Assembly (NCBI RefSeq): GCF_003112575.1
Contig: NZ_BEWC01000001.1
Location: 496,001 to 560,000 of the forward strand
DNA from: Streptomyces ardesiacus
GTDB lineage: Bacteria; Actinomycetota; Actinomycetes; Streptomycetales; Streptomycetaceae
Direction of reading: 5' to 3'
DNA length: 64,000 nt
The translations under genes and the position numbers were made by a program. Shown here piece after piece: positions 1 through 7,087 of the stretch; the stretch's first letter is position 1; the number at the start of each line of letters is the position of its first letter. The notes beneath the pieces are model-generated. The model saw only the letters and a program-made list of their open reading frames with translations. It was not told the DNA's origin and did no database searches.

Positions 1-1
1 G

Positions 2-1438
2 GAGCGCCTGGAGGCGGCCGGGATCTCCTGGAAGATCTACCAGGACGTCGGCGACGGCCTCGACGCGGCCGGCGGCTGGGGCTGGATCGACGACCCCTAC
101 CGGGGCAACTACGGCGACAACTCCCTGCTGTACTTCAACGCGTACCGCGACGCGAAGCCCGGCGACCCCCTGTACGACAAGGCCCGCACGGGCACCGACG
201 CCCGGAGCGGAGAGGGCTACTTCGACCGGCTGCGCGCGGACGTCAAGGCGGGCACACTGCCGAAGATCTCCTGGATAGCCGCCCCGGAGGCGTTCTCCGA
301 ACACTCCAACTGGCCCTCGAACTACGGCGCCTGGTACATCTCCCAGGTCCTGGACGCGCTCACCTCCAACCCGGCCGTGTGGGCGAGGACGGCCCTGTTC
401 CTCACCTACGACGAGAACGACGGCTTCTTCGACCACGTGGTGCCGCCGCTGCCGCCGAAGTCCGCGGCGCAGGGCCGCTCCACCGTCGACGTCTCCCTGG
501 ACGTCTTCGAGGGCAGCGCCACCCACCGCGAGGGCTTCTACGGGCTGGGCCCGCGCGTGCCGATGCTGGTCGTCTCGCCCTGGAGCAAGGGCGGCTTCGT
601 CTGCTCCGAGACCTTCGACCACACCTCGGTGATCCGGTTCATGGAGCGCCGCTTCGGCGTCCGCGAACCGAACATCTCACCGTGGCGCCGGGCCGTCTGC
701 GGCGACCTGACCTCCGCCTTCGACTTCTCCCGCAAGGACAGCCGCCCGGCCCGCCTGCCGGACACCGACGCCTACGAGCCGCCGGACCGCACACGTCACC
801 CCGACTACCGCCCGACACCGCCCGCCGACCCCGGCATGCCCCGTCAGGAACGCGGGTCGCGTCCCTCCCGCCCGCTGCGCTACGACCCGTCCGTGGACGG
901 CGCCGCGGACCCGGCGGCCGGGAAGTTCACGCTGTCCTTCGCCTCCGGGGCCCGGGCCGGCGCCGCCTTCCTCGTCACCTCGGGCAACCGAGCGGACGGC
1001 CCCTGGACCTACACCACCGAAGCGGGCAAGAGCATCGCGGACACCTGGAACTCGGCGTACTCCGGCGGATCCTACGACCTGACGGTGCACGGCCCGGCCG
1101 GTTTCCTGCGCGTCTTCCGCGGCCGAAACGAGCCCGCCGGACCCGCCGGACCCGAGGTCACCGCACGGCACGGCGGGGACGACCTCCGGCTCACCCTCAC
1201 CAACGCCGGTCCCGGCACGGTCCGGCTGCGGATCGCCAACGCCTACGACGGCCGCGCCCGGACCCTCACCGTCCGCCCCGGCGCCACCGTGCGGCACACC
1301 GTCGACCTCGCGCGCAGCCGCCGCTGGTACGACGTGACGGTGACCTCCGAGACCGACCCCGCTTTCCTGCGGCGCTTCGCCGGCCACGTGGAGAACGGCA
1401 GGCCGGGGGTGAGCGACCCGGCGCTCGTCACCGACTGA
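2..1438 (+). CDS. Phosphocholine-specific phospholipase C, 3' part (5' end outside window)
   Basis: The reading frame is open from base 2 to the TGA at 1436-1438, so the N-terminus, including any Tat signal, lies upstream of the window. The visible part carries the phosphoesterase-family motif TYDENDGFFDHV just after the tract GAWYISQVLDAL, with EHSNWPSNYG before it, all typical of the phosphocholine-specific phospholipase C family. The last 180 or so residues form two small beta-rich modules like the C-terminal DUF756 repeats of that family. These enzymes are exported and hydrolyse phosphatidylcholine-type lipids, often under phosphate limitation. The family is clear; the substrate is inferred. 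Confidence 0.88.
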   Translation, partial: ERLEAAGISWKIYQDVGDGLDAAGGWGWIDDPYRGNYGDNSLLYFNAYRDAKPGDPLYDKARTGTDARSGEGYFDRLRADVKAGTLPKISWIAAPEAFSEHSNWPSNYGAWYISQVLDALTSNPAVWARTALFLTYDENDGFFDHVVPPLPPKSAAQGRSTVDVSLDVFEGSATHREGFYGLGPRVPMLVVSPWSKGGFVCSETFDHTSVIRFMERRFGVREPNISPWRRAVCGDLTSAFDFSRKDSRPARLPDTDAYEPPDRTRHPDYRPTPPADPGMPRQERGSRPSRPLRYDPSVDGAADPAAGKFTLSFASGARAGAAFLVTSGNRADGPWTYTTEAGKSIADTWNSAYSGGSYDLTVHGPAGFLRVFRGRNEPAGPAGPEVTARHGGDDLRLTLTNAGPGTVRLRIANAYDGRARTLTVRPGATVRHTVDLARSRRWYDVTVTSETDPAFLRRFAGHVENGRPGVSDPALVTD

Positions 1439-1591
1439 GGCGGGGGCCGGAGAAGCCCGGTCACCCCGCCGTACGACGGTCGGAGGCGGCTGCGCGGACC
1501 GAACTGATGGGCAGTCAGCCCGTGGGATATCGTGGGGAGGTGTGACCGGGCACGCGGTCCGTCGAGTTCCAGCCGGGGGAGAGTACAGCCG

Positions 1592-2239
1592 ATGGCGAGG
1601 CAGCTACGCGCCGAGCAGACCCGCGCGACGATCGTCGGTGCCGCGGCCGACCTGTTCGACCGCCACGGCTACGAGTCGACCAGCCTGAGCGAGATCGTCG
1701 CCCACGCCGGGGTCACCAAGGGCGCCCTGTACTTCCACTTCGCGGCGAAGGAGGACCTCGCCCAGGCCATCATGGAGATACAGTGCCGCACCTTCCGCCG
1801 GCTCGTGAGGGACCTGGACGGGCGGGGCTACTCCTCCCTGGAGGCGCTGCTGCGTCTCACCTTCGGCATGACCCGGGTCTACGAGGAGGGGCCGGTGCTG
1901 CGGGCCGGGCTGCGGCTCGCCACCGCCGGAGTACCGGTACGGCCGCCCCTGCCGCACCCCTTCACCGAGTGGCGGCAGACGGCGACGTCCCAACTGCTCA
2001 ACGCGGTGCGGCAGTCCGACGTGCAGCCCGACATCGACGTCGACTCCGTCGCCCACGCCCTCGTCTCCTCCGTCGTCGGCACCTGCGTCGTCGGCGCCGC
2101 CCTCGAACCGGCCGGACGTCAGCCCCGCCGCCTGGCCGAGATGTGGTGCATCCGGATCCGCGGCATGGTCCCGGTGGCCCGGCGCGCCCGCTACCTCTCC
2201 CTCGCGGCCCGACTGGAGCGGGAGACGGGCACGGCCTGA
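1592..2239 (+). CDS. TetR-family regulator resembling gamma-butyrolactone receptors (ArpA/ScbR type)
   Basis: A 215-aa protein with an N-terminal TetR helix-turn-helix (about residues 5-60) containing VTKGALYFHF, the stretch typical of ArpA/ScbR-type autoregulator receptors, and an all-helical ligand domain after it. The ATG at 1592 is chosen because GGGGGAG lies 11 nt upstream at 1575-1581; the longer frame from 1532 would read through that site. There is no afsA/scbA-type synthase or SARP activator in the window, so it is an orphan. It could be a pseudo-receptor that senses antibiotics or biosynthetic intermediates rather than a butyrolactone. No target operator is evident next to it. Confidence 0.85.
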   Translation: MARQLRAEQTRATIVGAAADLFDRHGYESTSLSEIVAHAGVTKGALYFHFAAKEDLAQAIMEIQCRTFRRLVRDLDGRGYSSLEALLRLTFGMTRVYEEGPVLRAGLRLATAGVPVRPPLPHPFTEWRQTATSQLLNAVRQSDVQPDIDVDSVAHALVSSVVGTCVVGAALEPAGRQPRRLAEMWCIRIRGMVPVARRARYLSLAARLERETGTA

Positions 2240-2334
2240 CGGTCCGGTGAGCGTACGGGGCGAGGCGCCGGCCGCGGCTCGCGGCCGGCGCCTCGCGGGC
2301 CGTCCCGGCCGGGGCCGGTGCGTGCTCCGACCGT

Positions 2335-2757
2335 CTACAGCTGGGCCGAGGCGAAACCGCTCAGCAGCACCAGGGTGCCGCCGATCTCACCGACGATCAG
2401 GGCCTCGCGTACGCCGCGCAGGCCGGACTTCCGGTCGCGCATCTGGTTGTCGGTCCGGCCCTCGAGTCCGAGCCGCACATAGGTCGAGATGGTCACGACG
2501 AACATGCCGACGATCACTGCTGCGGCGGTGATGTTCACCGCGGACGGCCAGCCGGAGAACTGGACCAGCGGCGCCACGACGGCCGACGTCGCGAAGGAGT
2601 ACAGCAGTCCGGAGCTGTGCGCGACGTTGACGTAGCGGTGTGCCGTTCCGTCCGGAGACGCTATCGACTGCTGCCATTTCCACACCCCGAGGACCAGTGC
2701 CGCGAGGAAGATCAGGCCGGCAGCGAAAAGGACCCAGGCGGTTTCCTGGCGGATCAC
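2335..2757 (-). CDS. Small four-helix integral membrane protein, unknown function
   Basis: A 140-aa protein with four hydrophobic segments, at about residues 7-25, 48-68, 74-95 and 118-137, joined by short polar loops. Sequence such as VAHSSGLLYSFATS and LGLEGRTDNQMRDRK marks the loops. It has no signal peptidase site and no catalytic motif that I recognise. It stands alone between a plus-strand TetR gene that converges on it and the EamA gene upstream on the same strand. The amino-acid composition, start and third-position G/C support a real gene. I do not recognise its family with confidence. Confidence 0.75.
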   Translation of the reverse strand: MIRQETAWVLFAAGLIFLAALVLGVWKWQQSIASPDGTAHRYVNVAHSSGLLYSFATSAVVAPLVQFSGWPSAVNITAAAVIVGMFVVTISTYVRLGLEGRTDNQMRDRKSGLRGVREALIVGEIGGTLVLLSGFASAQL

Positions 2758-2832
2758 GGTGTGCCTCCGAATGGTGCCGGAAGCCGTCCGCCGGCCGAGG
2801 CCGGGCGGCTTCCCACGGGTAGTGACGGCAGG

Positions 2833-3000
2833 TTACGCCGTGCGGACCGCTGGGCAGATCGCCCCGCGTACACGACCGCGCGGTCGGTCGTCGCCGTCGC
2901 CCCAGAGGGCCGCGGAGAAGGCCGCCCCGACGATGCGCAGCGTCTTCGCCCAGCCCGCCGCGTACCCGGACCGCACCCGGCCCGACACCGTCGCCGGCAC
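2833..3000 (-). CDS. Possible small protein of 55 aa downstream of the EamA gene
   Basis: This short GTG-started frame begins 25 nt after the EamA stop codon on the same strand and has almost uniform G/C at third codon positions until its last quarter. It would encode a small protein with a hydrophobic middle (KTLRIVGAAFSAALWG) and a basic tail. A GGAG lies only 1 nt before the GTG, which is too close to be a good ribosome site. I recognise no family. It may be a real small membrane-associated protein, or chance open frame in GC-rich DNA. The rest of 2758-3025 shows nothing else. Confidence 0.3.
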   Translation of the reverse strand: MPATVSGRVRSGYAAGWAKTLRIVGAAFSAALWGDGDDRPRGRVRGAICPAVRTA

Positions 3001-3025
3001 GCTCCGCCGACGGCTGGTCCCCCGG

Positions 3026-3976
3026 CTAGAGCCGTGTGAGGTGCCCCGGCCCCGGGCGACGGGGCGCCGGTACGGTGGCCGCCGTACCGGGCTCCTCCGG
3101 TTCCGGGGCGGCGGGCACCGGGGCGGCGAACGCCGGTGCGGCCGCCGTACCGGTCCGCTCCGGGGTCGCGCGGCTGAGCTGGAGGACGCCCCAGGCGGCC
3201 AGCGCCGCACCGGCCAGCGCGAGGAGCACACCGCCCGCCCCGCCCCTGAGCCGTTCCCCCAGCAGCGAGAGCCCGATCACCGCGGCGGCCACCGGATTGG
3301 CCAGCGTCACCACCGCGAGCGGGGCACCGAGACCGCCCCGGTAGGCCGTCTGGGACAGCAGCAGTCCGCCCGCGGCGAAGGCGGCCACCAGCAGGGCCAC
3401 ACCGACGACCTGGACGCTCAGCAGCGGACCCGAGCGGTCGGTGACCGCGACCGTCACGGTCTGGGTGAGTGCCGAGGCGACGCCGGACGCGATGCCGGAC
3501 GCCGTGGCGTGCCGCAGCCCCGGCCGGGCGCCGGGCCGGGACAGCACGCCGATCAGCGCGGCCGTCGCGCCCGACACCGTCAGCGCCTCCGGCACGCTCA
3601 GCACGTCGTCCGGCGCGGGTCCCGACGCGGTGAGCAGCAGGGCGCCGAGGCCCAGCAGCGTCAGCCCGGTGCCCCGCCACTCGATCGCGCTCACCCGCCG
3701 CCCCGCCAGCCGCGCCCCCAGGGGCACCGCCGCGACCAGCGTGAGGGCGCCCAGCGGCTGCACCACGGTGAGGGGGCCGTACTTGAGGGCCACGACGTGC
3801 AGCAGCGCGGCCGAGGCGTTGAGCGCGACCGCCCACCACCAGGCGCCGGAGGCGAGCATCCGCAGAGGGCCGGCGCCGGAGGCGCGCGCGGCCAGCCGTT
3901 CCTGGGCGACGGCCGCGGCGGCGTACGCGCAGGCCGAGACGAGGGACAGCAGGACGGCGACGAGCGCGGCGTTCAC
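3026..3976 (-). CDS. EamA/DMT-family transporter with proline-rich tail
   Basis: A 316-aa membrane protein with nine or ten hydrophobic helices arranged as two EamA-like halves. PLTVVQPLGALTLV in the first half and APLAVVTLANPVAAAV in the second occupy equivalent helix positions, as expected for the duplicated drug/metabolite transporter fold. The last 40 residues are a Pro/Ala/Glu-rich cytoplasmic tail. The GTG start overlaps the PAP2 stop as GTGA, so the two are translationally coupled and probably co-transcribed from the operator-rich region at 4792-4992. The substrate is unknown. Confidence 0.85.
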   Translation of the reverse strand: MNAALVAVLLSLVSACAYAAAAVAQERLAARASGAGPLRMLASGAWWWAVALNASAALLHVVALKYGPLTVVQPLGALTLVAAVPLGARLAGRRVSAIEWRGTGLTLLGLGALLLTASGPAPDDVLSVPEALTVSGATAALIGVLSRPGARPGLRHATASGIASGVASALTQTVTVAVTDRSGPLLSVQVVGVALLVAAFAAGGLLLSQTAYRGGLGAPLAVVTLANPVAAAVIGLSLLGERLRGGAGGVLLALAGAALAAWGVLQLSRATPERTGTAAAPAFAAPVPAAPEPEEPGTAATVPAPRRPGPGHLTRL

Positions 3977-4791
3977 CGGCCCGCACCGACCGGTTCGGGC
4001 CGTGCGGCCGTGGACCGGCGCCGGATCTCGGGCCGCCGGCGGGGCGGGGCGGACCGCGGACCGGGGGCGTGCCGGTGCGGCGGCCGGAGCAGCGCGAGCG
4101 CGAGCCCGAGCAGGGCCGTGGCCACCATCACGTCGAGCCAGTAGTGGTTCGCGGTGCCCACGATCACCAGCAGGGTCGCCAGCGGATGCAGCAGCCACAG
4201 CCACCGCCACCGCGACCGGGTCGCGACGATCAGACCGATCGCCAGCATCAGGGCCCAGCCGAAGTGCAGGGAGGGCATCGCCGCGAACTGGTTGGACAAG
4301 GAGTCCGTGCGCGGCGGGCCGTACACCGAGGGGCCGAAGACCCTGGCCGTGTCGATCAGACCGGTGCCGCCGAGCATCCGCGGCGGGGCGAGCGGGAACA
4401 GCAGGTGCAGCAGCAGCGCGGCACCGGTCACGGCGGCCAGCACCCGGCGGGCCCAGACGTAGTGCGCGGGCCGGCGCAGGTAGAGCCAGACCAGGAAGGC
4501 CAGGGTGGCCGGGAAGTGGACGGCCGCGTAGTACGTGTTGGCGCCGTGGACCAGCGCGTCGCCGTGCAGGAGCAGGGACTGCACCGTGCCCTCGTCGGGC
4601 AGCCGGAGCACGCGCTCCCAGTCCCACACGTGGCGGGCGTTGCGGAAGGCCTCGGTCGTGTGTCCCGTCGCCAGTTGCCGGCCGAACTTGTAGACGAGGA
4701 AGAGCCCGGCCACGAGCAGGAGCTCGCGGACGAGCGGTGGGCGCGCGGGCGCGTCCGGCCCCGTTGGTGCAGGCTCGCTGCGGGAGTTCAT
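3973..4791 (-). CDS. PAP2-superfamily membrane phosphatase (inositolphosphotransferase-like branch)
   Basis: A 272-aa membrane protein with about six helices. The PAP2 catalytic motifs are visible: PSLHFGWA at 173-180 and NHYWLD at 215-220, supplying the two catalytic histidines. FPLAPPRML before the first motif is typical of the inositol-phosphorylceramide-synthase-like branch (PAP2_3). It probably removes phosphate from, or exchanges headgroups on, a lipid phosphate at the outer membrane face. It is the first gene of a two-gene unit with the EamA permease (GTGA overlap) and is divergent from a TetR regulator, its likely repressor. Confidence 0.87.
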   Translation of the reverse strand: MNSRSEPAPTGPDAPARPPLVRELLLVAGLFLVYKFGRQLATGHTTEAFRNARHVWDWERVLRLPDEGTVQSLLLHGDALVHGANTYYAAVHFPATLAFLVWLYLRRPAHYVWARRVLAAVTGAALLLHLLFPLAPPRMLGGTGLIDTARVFGPSVYGPPRTDSLSNQFAAMPSLHFGWALMLAIGLIVATRSRWRWLWLLHPLATLLVIVGTANHYWLDVMVATALLGLALALLRPPHRHAPGPRSAPPRRRPEIRRRSTAARPEPVGAGR

Positions 4792-4859
4792 CCCCCGGCC
4801 CCCTCGCTGACGGTGGTGCGTGTGGCTCGTCGGTACGGGGGCGTGTGACGGTTCTCATC

Positions 4860-4923
4860 GATACGACCGCGTTCCGATACGCCAGTGTACCGATACGGTG
4901 GTGTACCGGTACACTGGCGTATC
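4860..4923. promoter_or_regulatory. Operator array: three tandem 16-bp units plus one inverted unit
   Basis: Four consecutive 16-nt units lie in exact register. The first three (4860-4875, 4876-4891, 4892-4907) all begin GATAC and end TTCC or TACC. The fourth (4908-4923) is the perfect reverse complement of unit 2 (GATACGCCAGTGTACC). Units 2 and 4 thus make a 16-bp inverted repeat around unit 3. The array sits between the divergent PAP2/EamA pair and the TetR gene, the usual place for a TetR autoregulatory operator. Repressor binding is inferred. Confidence 0.8.
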
Positions 4924-4992
4924 GATAGACATACGACACACTGGGTGCGGGGCCGGAGAAGCCCCCCGGGCGAGAGAGAAGGAGCGGGGCCG

Positions 4993-5607
4993 ATGACGTC
5001 GCAGGACGCGGTCCGACCGGAAACGGCCGGCACCTCGCGCCGCTCCAAGATCACGCCGGAGCGTGAGCAGGAGTTCTTCGACGCCGTGCTCGAACAGCTC
5101 CGCTCCTGCGGCTACGACGCCGTGACCATGGAGGGCATCGCCGCCAGCACCCGGTGCAGCAAGTCCACGCTCTACCGGCAGTGGAAGACCAAGCCCCAGT
5201 TCGTGGCCGCCGCCCTGCGTTCCAACAGCCGGGTGCGGTTCGCCGACATCGACACGGGGTCGCTCGCCGAGGACCTGCGCCGGGCGGCCGCCGCCGCGGG
5301 CGAAGGGGCGGGCAAGGACACCGGGCTGCTCCAGGCGCTCGGCCACGCCGTCATGCAGGACCCGGAACTCAAGTGCGCGCTGCGCGAGGCGCTCGTCGAG
5401 CCGGAGATCGCCGCGCTCCGGGCGATCCTGGCGCGCGGTGTGGACCGGGGAGAGGTCCCGGCCGGCCACCCGGCGCTGGAGTACGTGCCCGCGCAGCTCT
5501 TCGGCATGCTGCGGATGCGTCCGGTCCTGGAGGGCAAGCAGGCCGACGCGGCCTATCTCGTCCGGTTCGTGGAGGCCGTCGTGCTGCCGGCGCTCGGCCT
5601 CCCCTGA
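4993..5607 (+). CDS. TetR-family transcriptional regulator
   Basis: A 204-aa regulator with an N-terminal TetR helix-turn-helix; CSKSTLYRQWKTK is the recognition region near residue 60. The C-terminal ligand domain resembles the TetR_C_16 type. The ATG at 4993 is chosen because AAGGAG sits 8 nt upstream; the longer frame from 4885 would translate the operator array. It is divergent from the PAP2/EamA pair, so the natural inference is that it represses that pair and itself through the 16-bp units at 4860-4923. The ligand is unknown. Confidence 0.9.
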   Translation: MTSQDAVRPETAGTSRRSKITPEREQEFFDAVLEQLRSCGYDAVTMEGIAASTRCSKSTLYRQWKTKPQFVAAALRSNSRVRFADIDTGSLAEDLRRAAAAAGEGAGKDTGLLQALGHAVMQDPELKCALREALVEPEIAALRAILARGVDRGEVPAGHPALEYVPAQLFGMLRMRPVLEGKQADAAYLVRFVEAVVLPALGLP

Positions 5608-5690
5608 AAGACCCAGGCCGCCGTCCACGGGATGACTGGACGGTGACCTGCCCGCGCCGCACCGTGGGGACGGGGGCGGCGCGCACCCCC

Positions 5691-5735
5691 GGCCGGGTGG
5701 GGCACCCTTTGAGCGGAAGGGCGCCCCACCCGGCC
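5691..5735. terminator. Long bidirectional hairpin between convergent genes
   Basis: A 13-bp perfect stem (5691-5703 with 5723-5735, GGCCGGGTGGGGC and its complement) continues past a one-base mismatch into a further 5-bp stem, CCCTT/AAGGG, with a 7-nt loop. It lies between the convergent TetR and DUF2510 genes, as expected for a shared intrinsic terminator. There is no U-tract, which is common in Streptomyces. Confidence 0.8.
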
Positions 5736-5767
5736 GAACGCTTCACGGCCGCGTCGGCCGGGGCCGG

Positions 5768-6826
5768 TCAGACGTCCTGGCCGCTGCCACCGCCGCCGGA
5801 GGTGTCCACCTTGATGCCCTGGGTGATCTCGTCGATGACCGTCTGCTTCTGGTCGACGTCGACGCCGAAGCGGACGACGACGATCTGCGAGGGCTGGGCG
5901 GGGGAGGGGAACGCCAGCGACTCGACGAAACCGTCGGAGCCCTTGGCGGTGACCACCTTCCAGCGGACCAGGTAGCCCTTCTGCCCGGCGACCGTGACCG
6001 CCTTGGAGGCCAGCTCGTCGTGCGAGGTGATGCCGCCGTAGGACTCCTCGCCGTAGGACTCCTCGGCGTTCGCCGCGATGTCGGCCTTCGCGACCTGTTC
6101 CGCGGTGTCGCCCTCGGTCTTCAGCAGCATCGCCGGGGCCGAGTAGGCGCCGCCCTTCGTGCAGGACTTGGCGGTGTCGCCGGGGCACTTGTAGACGTCG
6201 TTCGACGTGATCTGCGCGCCGACCTGCAACTCCTGCCCCGACCAGCCCTCCGGGAGGGGCAGGCTGATCCCGCTGAGCGCGTCCGTCACCGGGCCGCTGT
6301 CGATCGTGGGCGGTTCCGAGGCGTCCGGGGACTTCGGAGAGGGCCCCCGGCCGTCCTCGCCGCCGTCCTTGCCCCCGCTGCCGCCGCCGTCCTCGCCGAA
6401 GGGATCGTTCCGGTCGCCCGAGCCCGGACGGTCCTGCTGCGATCCGGCCGCCCGGTCGCCGCCCGAGCCGTCGTCGGTCAGCGCGTACACGCCGACCCCG
6501 ATGCCGGCCAGCACCGCCACGGCCGCCGCCACGGCTATGCCGGTGCGCACCCGCCGCCGGCGCGCCGACGGCGCCGGGACCGGAAAGCCCGCGTACCCCG
6601 GGTGCACGGGATACGGCCCGGGCGCGGCGTCCGGAAGCAGTGGCTGGGCCGGCGGCTGGACCGGTGGCTGGGCCGGCGGCTGCGCGGGCGGGGCCTCCGG
6701 GGCGGCCGCTCCCGCCGGGCGCACCTGGTCGGTCCACGCCGTGCCGTCCCACCAGCGTTCGGTGGCGGGACCGTCATTCTTCTGTCCGGGGTCCGGGTAC
6801 CACCCGGGAGGAGTCGCCTGCGTCAT
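5768..6826 (-). CDS. DUF2510-domain membrane-anchored protein
   Basis: A 352-aa protein. It starts with a DUF2510 module (GWYPDPG through RWWDGTAWTDQV, residues 6-35), followed by a proline/glutamine repeat tract (PPAQ units), a single transmembrane helix near residues 95-115, a Ser/Gly/Asp-rich linker and a roughly 150-aa extracytoplasmic domain. That last domain has PLPEGWSGQE, two cysteines near KCPGD and KSCTK, and WKVVTAKG. The ATG at 6826 is chosen because DUF2510 normally sits at the extreme N-terminus. The topology is cytoplasmic DUF2510 with an exported C-terminal domain; its function is unknown. Confidence 0.82.
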   Translation of the reverse strand: MTQATPPGWYPDPGQKNDGPATERWWDGTAWTDQVRPAGAAAPEAPPAQPPAQPPVQPPAQPLLPDAAPGPYPVHPGYAGFPVPAPSARRRRVRTGIAVAAAVAVLAGIGVGVYALTDDGSGGDRAAGSQQDRPGSGDRNDPFGEDGGGSGGKDGGEDGRGPSPKSPDASEPPTIDSGPVTDALSGISLPLPEGWSGQELQVGAQITSNDVYKCPGDTAKSCTKGGAYSAPAMLLKTEGDTAEQVAKADIAANAEESYGEESYGGITSHDELASKAVTVAGQKGYLVRWKVVTAKGSDGFVESLAFPSPAQPSQIVVVRFGVDVDQKQTVIDEITQGIKVDTSGGGGSGQDV

Positions 6827-7039
6827 GTGCCCACCGTATGAGGCGTCGGTGAAAGCCGGATGAGAGGCCCGCCCGGAGGGCCCGTCACCGCCGTCGCGGA
6901 GCCGCGCCGCCGGAGGTTGACGGGCCCTCGGCCCCGCCGACTCCGATGACGGGCCCCGCGCCTCGTGCACGCTTTACCGCATGTCACCCGTCACGGCAAC
7001 TGGTCGGCGGAGCGCGCACCACTTGCGCGATCGGAGGGC

Positions 7040-7045
7040 TAGGCT
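7040..7045 (+). promoter_or_regulatory. -10-like hexamer TAGGCT upstream of the LAL-type ATPase gene
   Basis: TAGGCT matches the actinobacterial TANNNT -10 consensus and lies 42 nt before the ATG, leaving a short leader that contains the GGGGAGG ribosome site. No clear -35 is visible. The rest of the 261-nt divergent gap 6827-7087 shows no strong repeat. Confidence 0.4.
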
Positions 7046-7087
7046 CAGGCTCTGTACGTCATTCGGGCGACTCGGGGAGGTAGCGGG

